Shown: positions 59,132 through 64,000 of the stretch, one piece after another
Layout: each line of letters starts with the position of its first letter
How positions within the stretch are numbered: the stretch's first letter is position 1
Source: ATM1 sp003577165
Lineage (GTDB): Bacteria; Armatimonadota; Fimbriimonadia; Fimbriimonadales; ATM1
NCBI GenBank assembly: GCA_030263715.1
Contig: SZPM01000007.1
Location: forward strand, 1 to 64,000
Direction: 5' to 3'
Length of the DNA: 64,000 nucleotides
Made by a program: the position numbers and the translations under genes
Notes under the pieces: generated by a model
Seen by the model: the letters and a program-made list of their open reading frames with translations, nothing else
The model's database searches: none
What the model was told of the DNA's origin: nothing

Positions 59132-59410
59132 GTGACTGAATTCGAAGTCCGACGGGAGTTGGACGCGATCGAGGCAGCCGACCTGCACCCTCGCCGCAAA
59201 GCGCGGCGTCTCCTCGCCCTTGCGAGGATTGCGCGCCGCGAGGCCCGGAAGATCGCCAAAGGAGCGGCCATCCTGTCCCTCGACTGCATGGACGAACAGG
59301 CGAGCCGGCTTCGGCGGGTGGTGGCGCGGATGGAAACCTTGGGGCGCGATGTTCGCCATCGCGCGCGACGCCTACTTGCGGGCGCGTCAGCGCCGCGCCA
59401 GGAGACCTGA
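59132..59410 (+). CDS. small Arg-rich helical protein under c-di-AMP riboswitch
   Basis: A 92-residue, strongly basic protein: MTEFEVRRELDAIEAADLHP, then repeated Arg/Ala helices (RRKARRLLALARIARREARK). It has no signal peptide or span. The GTG at 59132 follows AAGGAGGT with a spacer of about nine bases; a TTG at 59129 is possible. It is the first and probably only gene after the riboswitch. No family is recognised. Nucleic-acid or membrane-surface binding is possible from charge, not shown. Confidence 0.7.
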   Translation: MTEFEVRRELDAIEAADLHPRRKARRLLALARIARREARKIAKGAAILSLDCMDEQASRLRRVVARMETLGRDVRHRARRLLAGASAPRQET

Positions 59411-59434
59411 AGCCGCGGTAACGCGGGTGACCCT

Positions 59435-59468
59435 GCGCCGGAGGGCTCGATGACGCGCCTTCCGGCGC
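59435..59468 (+). terminator. hairpin after the riboswitch-controlled gene
   Basis: GCGCCGGAGGG (59435-59445) pairs with CCTTCCGGCGC (59458-59468) with one wobble, followed by AATTCTTCTCC. A moderate terminator. Confidence 0.5.
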
Positions 59469-59555
59469 AATTCTTCTCCGAACGACTTCGGCCGAGCCGA
59501 CAAATTTATTGGGTTGACCGCGCGATCCGCGGGCGCTTCCGCTTCGGGCGATAGA

Positions 59556-61691
59556 ATGGCTCCTCAAGTGGGAAAGCGAAGCGAGCGAAAGAGGCAACTC
59601 GTTCCACTTCCCGTCCGGCCGAGCGGCCAGAAGCCGCGCGAATCGAGGCGGTGGAGGTGGCGTCTCCTCGTTTTGATCGGCGTGCACGTCGCCATCGCGC
59701 TTCACATCTGGCATTGGTACGCGAAGGGACGAACGCTGAGTCCCGTCGAGCCAAGCGAGTCCATGCAGACTCTGGAATTCGGATACGTTAACGCGGGCTT
59801 CATTCTGTTCTGTTTCGCGATCCTCGCGACACTGATCTTAGGAAGGTTCTTTTGTGGGTGGGCGTGTCACATCGTCGCGCTTCAAGATGTGTGCGGTTGG
59901 GTTCTTCGGAAACTCGGTTTGCGACCGAAGCCTTTTCGATCTCGCTTGCTGGTGTGGGTCCCCGTAGTTACCGCGCTCTATATGTTCGTATGGCCGCAGG
60001 TCGTTCGAATTACGGAAGGACGCCCGTTTCCGCGGCTCGCGAACCACTTGATGACTGACGACCTCTGGGCGACTTTTCCAACCGTCGGCGTCGGTCTCCT
60101 CACGTTCTTCGTCTGTGGGTTCTTGATCGTGATGCTCTTGGGCAACAAGGGATTCTGTACGTATGGCTGCCCCTATGGAGCGTTCTTCTACCATGCCGAC
60201 CGATTCGCTGTTGGAAAGATTCGTGTAACGGATGCATGCCAAGGATGCGGGCACTGCACAGCCACGTGCACCTCGAACGTGCGCGTGCATGAGGAGGTGC
60301 GCAAATACGGGATGGTCGTCGACGCAGGCTGCATGAAGTGTATGGACTGCGTCGACGTTTGTCCAAACGGAGCGCTGTATTGGGGAATCGGCAAGCCGTC
60401 CCTCGGATCCAAAGCGCGCGCGGATCGAGTCCGACCTCGACCGAAATACGATTTCACACTACAGGAGGAGTTGGTTCTCGGTCTGCTTGTGATCGCGTGC
60501 TTCTATGCGTTTTATCGCTTGTACGACGCCGTCCCGCTCCTACTTGCTGTCGGTCTTGCAGTCACGACCGCGTACGTCATCTTCGTGCTTGCGGGTCTCA
60601 TCTATCGGAGAAACGTTCGAATCCTGCGCGTGCAGGCGAAGCGCAACGGACGGCTCACGGGACCGGGAGCGTTTGCCGCCGCATTTGGGGTCGGGCTGGC
60701 GTGGCTCGTCGGCTACTTTGTCGCCCTGCAGTGGCATGTCAAAGAGGGCCTGTACATGCTGTCTCAAGTCCAGAGTCTCCGCGCATCGGCGCCTCCTGAG
60801 GAGTGGGAGCCGGCGGCACGCGAAGCCCTCGACCATTTGCGTTGGGCATCGGAGCGGACGCCCTTCATCGTCGCGGATTGGGAATTCAACATCGGCAGCC
60901 TGCTTCTTGCATTGGGCAAACCAGGGGAGGCCCTCGAACACCTCTACACTGCACAGAAATTCACCGCGGACCGCGCGGACTCGTATCTTGCGATCGGAGA
61001 TGCGGAACTGGCTTCGATGTCGGCTGAGAAGGCGGAAGCCGCCTACCGTCAAGCCGTCCGCCTCGCCCCAACTTCAGTCGGGGCGCGGATCAAGTTGAGC
61101 GGCGCGCTGGCCACTCAGAACAAGTTGGACGAGGCGATCCGGGAGTTTCGCGAAGCGATCCGGCTCGGCGCCCACGACCCGAACGATCGCTCAAACTTCG
61201 CATTCCTGCTGCTTCGAGCCGGACAGCGGGACGAGGCGATCGACGTGATGAGGACCGTCGTGAAGGACGCGCCAAACGACGCGAGGGCGCGATTCAACTT
61301 CGGCATGATGCTGATGGACGCCGGGCGCTCGGACGAAGGGCTGGATGAGATCGAAGCGGGCCTCTCGCTCGACCCAGCGCTTCCCGGAGGTCGCGCCGCC
61401 TTCCTCCTTCGCGCGCTGGATGCGGGCCGGGCGGAGCGGGCCTTCCTCGCCGGCGAGAGATGGAGGGAGGAGCGGCCGTTCGACCACGAGATCCTCCATG
61501 CTTGGGCGACCGCGGCCAAGGTCACGGGGAGGCTCGACAGGCTCTGTCAGGAGTTGGCGCGGCGGCCGGCGGCGGACACGGCCTCCTGGTACGCCCTCGC
61601 CTTCCTGTACGTGGAGAGAGGGGAGCGGGCCGCCGCGGATTCGATTTACTCAGTTCTACTCAAACGGAACCCAAACCTAACCCGTCCGTAG
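59556..61691 (+). CDS. polyferredoxin (NapH/CcoG-like) fused to TPR domain
   Basis: A 711-residue membrane protein. About five spans with CGWAC (100-104) and CTYGC (201-205), then two 4Fe-4S clusters from CQGCGHCTATC (228-238) and CMKCMDCVDVC (259-269), as in NapH, NosR and CcoG. Two more spans follow at about 300-350 and 380-400. Residues about 430-710 are TPR-like (FADSYLAIGDAELAS..., AIREFREAIRLGAHDPNDRSNF). The ATG at 59556 is the first reasonable start. Such fusions are uncommon; the TPR may dock a partner oxidase or reductase. Confidence 0.8.
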   Translation: MAPQVGKRSERKRQLVPLPVRPSGQKPRESRRWRWRLLVLIGVHVAIALHIWHWYAKGRTLSPVEPSESMQTLEFGYVNAGFILFCFAILATLILGRFFCGWACHIVALQDVCGWVLRKLGLRPKPFRSRLLVWVPVVTALYMFVWPQVVRITEGRPFPRLANHLMTDDLWATFPTVGVGLLTFFVCGFLIVMLLGNKGFCTYGCPYGAFFYHADRFAVGKIRVTDACQGCGHCTATCTSNVRVHEEVRKYGMVVDAGCMKCMDCVDVCPNGALYWGIGKPSLGSKARADRVRPRPKYDFTLQEELVLGLLVIACFYAFYRLYDAVPLLLAVGLAVTTAYVIFVLAGLIYRRNVRILRVQAKRNGRLTGPGAFAAAFGVGLAWLVGYFVALQWHVKEGLYMLSQVQSLRASAPPEEWEPAAREALDHLRWASERTPFIVADWEFNIGSLLLALGKPGEALEHLYTAQKFTADRADSYLAIGDAELASMSAEKAEAAYRQAVRLAPTSVGARIKLSGALATQNKLDEAIREFREAIRLGAHDPNDRSNFAFLLLRAGQRDEAIDVMRTVVKDAPNDARARFNFGMMLMDAGRSDEGLDEIEAGLSLDPALPGGRAAFLLRALDAGRAERAFLAGERWREERPFDHEILHAWATAAKVTGRLDRLCQELARRPAADTASWYALAFLYVERGERAAADSIYSVLLKRNPNLTRP

Positions 61692-61721
61692 AAGAGGAAT
61701 CGAGAACCCTCACAAATGCCG

Positions 61722-61738
61722 GGGGCCAAATTGGCCCC
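61722..61738. repeat. perfect palindrome in the gap before the last gene
   Basis: GGGGCCAA, one A, TTGGCCCC. It lies 84 bp before the next gene and could be an operator or a dispersed repeat unit. Single copy here. Confidence 0.35.
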
Positions 61739-61821
61739 TACAGCGAATAATGCAGGGTTATTGCGATGCGCCGCGGGAGGCCCTGGAGGCTGTGGGCGGC
61801 GGTAGGCCAAGGAGGAGAGAA

Positions 61822-63993
61822 GTGCATTTCAAGAAATTCACGCTAAGCCTGGTGGTTGCGGCGTTCGCTGCGAGCGGCGCCCACGCCGTCCAGGTTTGGA
61901 AGATCGTCGGTGGCAACACGAGCATCTCGTTCCTGGAGCCGCTCATGAATGACCTCGGCATTGGGTTGAAGGGGCTTCGTTCGACGGCTGAAGCGACACA
62001 CCCGGGAGAGAATGGAGTTGGGTTCGAAATCCTCGAGCGCTCCACCTTCACTTTTGAAACGGAGCGAGGCGTCTTCAAGGGATTCGTCGGAGGCGGCCTT
62101 CAGCACACCGGTGGATTCACCATCGGCAACGCAAAGACGGGAAGAACAGAGGGATTTGAGATCGTTGCCAACGGCAAGATGCGCGAATTGGGTCTGACGC
62201 TGCTCGGGAGCAACGGGTCGCGAGTGAAGATGGTGCTCGCGAACGTGGGCATCCGGTTCGATCGACTGTCTCGGAGAATCTTGATTCCTGATGCGGACCT
62301 GCTGATCTCGCCCGAATGGGCTCAGGCGATGGGACGCCCGGATTTGGCGGATCAACTTGTCGGCACAATCTCAATTGACGGCATCGCGATCCGCGTCGGC
62401 GGGCCGGAGGATGACGGAATGTGGTTCGGCGACGGGGGGGGCGGCGACGCTCTCGATCTCGGCCAGAGCGCGATGGCGAGCCTCGTGTCGCTGGGCCGCC
62501 TCGGCACGTATCCGAACGGCACGAACGGACTTTCGATGGCGACCACCTCCTGCAACTACGGCACGGTGAACATCAACTGGTTTGCGCCGATGGACGTTCG
62601 GCATCCTGTGATCGCTTTCAACATCTACCGAATCGAAAACGGCCGCATCGAGCAGATTTCCGATTCCTGGTTGAAGCATGGATTCTTCGCTCTCAATGAT
62701 CCGGGATGCGGTACATGTCAAGACCCCGGCACGGGTACGTTGCTCGGCCCCGGTTGTTCCGACGTCTACGGCACAGGCAACAACGGCGACCGCCGATACC
62801 TTGGGCCGCGCGACGAGGTTAATCCTTTCACGGGCGTTTGGACTTGCACGGGATCGTGGTTCTCGAACTACGTGAACGACTGCACGCGGCGCAACACGGG
62901 CTCAGGACTCGATGCAGTTGCACACCGCATCATCGTCAAGGATGGCGACCTCGGTCACGCAAATGCTACGTACCTCTATGAGTCCTACTACATCACCGCG
63001 GGCGGAGACATCAACAAGTACAACCAGATCGGCAGCCGGACGTTCACCGGGAACTGGACGGGGACTCAGTGGTCCTTCACAACCACCGGCTCGATGGTCA
63101 TGGGGCCCGCGATCCAGCGCTGGGGCGATGAGAACGCGTTTGCCGAGCCTCGGGGTGAAGGCGACGTGATTGTCGCTGTGGACGCGACGGACCTGGGCAC
63201 CGGTATGTGGCGATACAACTATGCCGTTTACGTGCACGATCTCGATCGGCAGATTGACGAATTCGTGGTTCCGATCGTTGACGGTTCGACGGTGACGAAC
63301 GCCGGATTCCGAGACCCGGACGACAACGCCGGAAACGACTGGACGTTGGAACTGCTTCCGGGCTGCGGTCAGATTCGGTGGTTCACGACGACCAATCCTC
63401 TCAAGTACGCCACGACGTTTAACTTCTGGTTCGAAACCAATCAGGCGCCCGTTCAAGCGCTTGCGAGATTGGATCAGTTCAAGGCCGGTGCGCTCGGTCG
63501 GCTAGCGAGTGCGATCAACGGCCCCCTGGGTTACTCGTTCGTAGACACGCACTCCGTCCTACGCGGCGCGTACTTGGGCGGTGTCACAAGAGATCTCGAG
63601 TGTTCCGACGACGTGGATCTGACCGTTGGCCGCGGGATTACGTTCGGCACTCTCGATGCCCCGATTCAAGTGGAGTTGCTCGGGCAGGCGCCGGGCGAGA
63701 GCCCTGCGGAGTTGCGCTTCAAGTTGGAAGCGGCTGCCAACTCCTCCGGCCTCACGCAGGAGATCCTCCTCTGGGATTACCCTGGCGGCACCTGGGTGTT
63801 GGTAGACCAGCGGGCGGCAACGGTCACTGACTCGGTCACTGACGTCGTGCTTTCGTCGAACATCGCCCGGTTTATCCAGGCGGGCACTCGGCAGATGAAG
63901 GCCCTTGTGCGATACCGACCGACCGGGCCGCTGACGATTGCGAACTTCTCCGTAGGACTGGATCGAGCCGTCTGGACAGTCGTCCAGCCGTAA
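61822..63993 (+). CDS. large secreted protein with shared C-terminal domain
   Basis: A 723-residue exported protein. The GTG at 61822 follows AAGGAGGAGAGAA and begins MHFKKFTLSLVVAAFAASGA, a signal peptide ending HAVQ; the frame to 61750 adds residues with no better start. Residues 30-220 are a beta-rich domain (FGVGFEILERSTFTFETERGVF region), the middle is Cys- and aromatic-rich (CGTCQDPGTGT), and the last about 152 residues match the C-terminus of the protein at 10129. No anchor or PEP-CTERM tail. Function unknown; a surface-layer or matrix protein is plausible. Confidence 0.85.
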   Translation: MHFKKFTLSLVVAAFAASGAHAVQVWKIVGGNTSISFLEPLMNDLGIGLKGLRSTAEATHPGENGVGFEILERSTFTFETERGVFKGFVGGGLQHTGGFTIGNAKTGRTEGFEIVANGKMRELGLTLLGSNGSRVKMVLANVGIRFDRLSRRILIPDADLLISPEWAQAMGRPDLADQLVGTISIDGIAIRVGGPEDDGMWFGDGGGGDALDLGQSAMASLVSLGRLGTYPNGTNGLSMATTSCNYGTVNINWFAPMDVRHPVIAFNIYRIENGRIEQISDSWLKHGFFALNDPGCGTCQDPGTGTLLGPGCSDVYGTGNNGDRRYLGPRDEVNPFTGVWTCTGSWFSNYVNDCTRRNTGSGLDAVAHRIIVKDGDLGHANATYLYESYYITAGGDINKYNQIGSRTFTGNWTGTQWSFTTTGSMVMGPAIQRWGDENAFAEPRGEGDVIVAVDATDLGTGMWRYNYAVYVHDLDRQIDEFVVPIVDGSTVTNAGFRDPDDNAGNDWTLELLPGCGQIRWFTTTNPLKYATTFNFWFETNQAPVQALARLDQFKAGALGRLASAINGPLGYSFVDTHSVLRGAYLGGVTRDLECSDDVDLTVGRGITFGTLDAPIQVELLGQAPGESPAELRFKLEAAANSSGLTQEILLWDYPGGTWVLVDQRAATVTDSVTDVVLSSNIARFIQAGTRQMKALVRYRPTGPLTIANFSVGLDRAVWTVVQP

Positions 63994-64000
63994 GCGAGAG

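Noticed and set aside
3599..62440. Runs of eight or more G (for example 3599-3606, 4401-4409, 5592-5599, 12782-12789, 34808-34815) as phase-variable tracts
   Set aside because: At about 31 percent G per strand, around ten such runs are expected by chance in both strands of 64 kb; the observed number is near this. They mostly encode Gly, including in housekeeping genes such as mreB.
1..64000. CRISPR arrays, defence islands, integrases, transposases
   Set aside because: No repeated spacer pattern, no Cas, restriction, transposase or recombinase motif was seen on either strand.

Overview
This is a gene-dense bacterial chromosome segment with roughly 60 percent G+C, short intergenic gaps and frequent 4-bp start/stop overlaps. 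It carries lipoprotein signals, one PEP-CTERM sorting tail, an alternative complex III (ACIII) plus caa3-type oxidase gene island, a c-di-AMP riboswitch and many GTG/TTG starts. My best guess is a diderm, aerobic, uncultivated-type lineage such as Armatimonadota (Fimbriimonadia-like). That placement is inference from gene content, not from a marker comparison. I see no rRNA, tRNA, CRISPR array, transposase or prophage.

Layout. 1-4761: a truncated hypothetical gene, a small two-gene unit, then murA-mreB and a secreted protein. 4755-8116 (minus): a membrane Ser/Thr kinase, prfB with an intact programmed +1 frameshift that ordinary ORF calling misses, and a small membrane protein. 8117-8455 holds a probable structured RNA with a good intrinsic terminator. 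8456-16011: a lone CoA-transferase A subunit, a DUF72 protein, a large secreted protein with a duplicated module, a CHMI-like tautomerase, dCMP deaminase, a WecA/MraY-type transferase, uppP, a PEP-CTERM remnant, pdxT and plsC.

16046-33954 is a respiratory island. It contains heme O and heme A synthases (ctaB, ctaA), an extra oxidase subunit III, SCO and DUF420 assembly factors, then actABCDEF, a small anchor protein, a second SCO protein and ctaCDEF. Together these encode quinol to ACIII to cytochrome c to an A2-type caa3 oxidase, with heme A supply and CuA assembly. 34057-44657 is accessory metabolism: a double alcohol dehydrogenase/cupin/M48 operon, a ceramidase-like gene, a sugar isomerase/epimerase-like gene, a PhyH dioxygenase, a CBM9 protein, MsrB, and a VOC protein behind a near-consensus, apparently leaderless promoter. 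45926-49818 (minus) is the classical rpsB-tsf-pyrH-frr-uppS block with a folded rpsB leader. 50005-56439: an MFS/GPH transporter, mnmE, pstSCA (no pstB seen) and speE. 56466-58869 (minus): RidA and a GH172/DUF2961 protein. 58930-59410: a c-di-AMP riboswitch before a small Arg-rich protein. 59556-61691: a polyferredoxin-TPR fusion. 61822-63993: a large secreted protein.

The main points for a second look are: (i) the c-di-AMP riboswitch and its undescribed target; (ii) a C-terminal domain of about 150 residues shared by two otherwise different secreted proteins, at 11227-11676 and 63535-63990; (iii) a recurrent -10-like hexamer 6-8 nt before start codons, suggesting widespread leaderless transcription; (iv) the prfB recoding site; (v) the structured RNA candidate at 8242-8355; and (vi) small conserved-looking partners embedded in the respiratory island.
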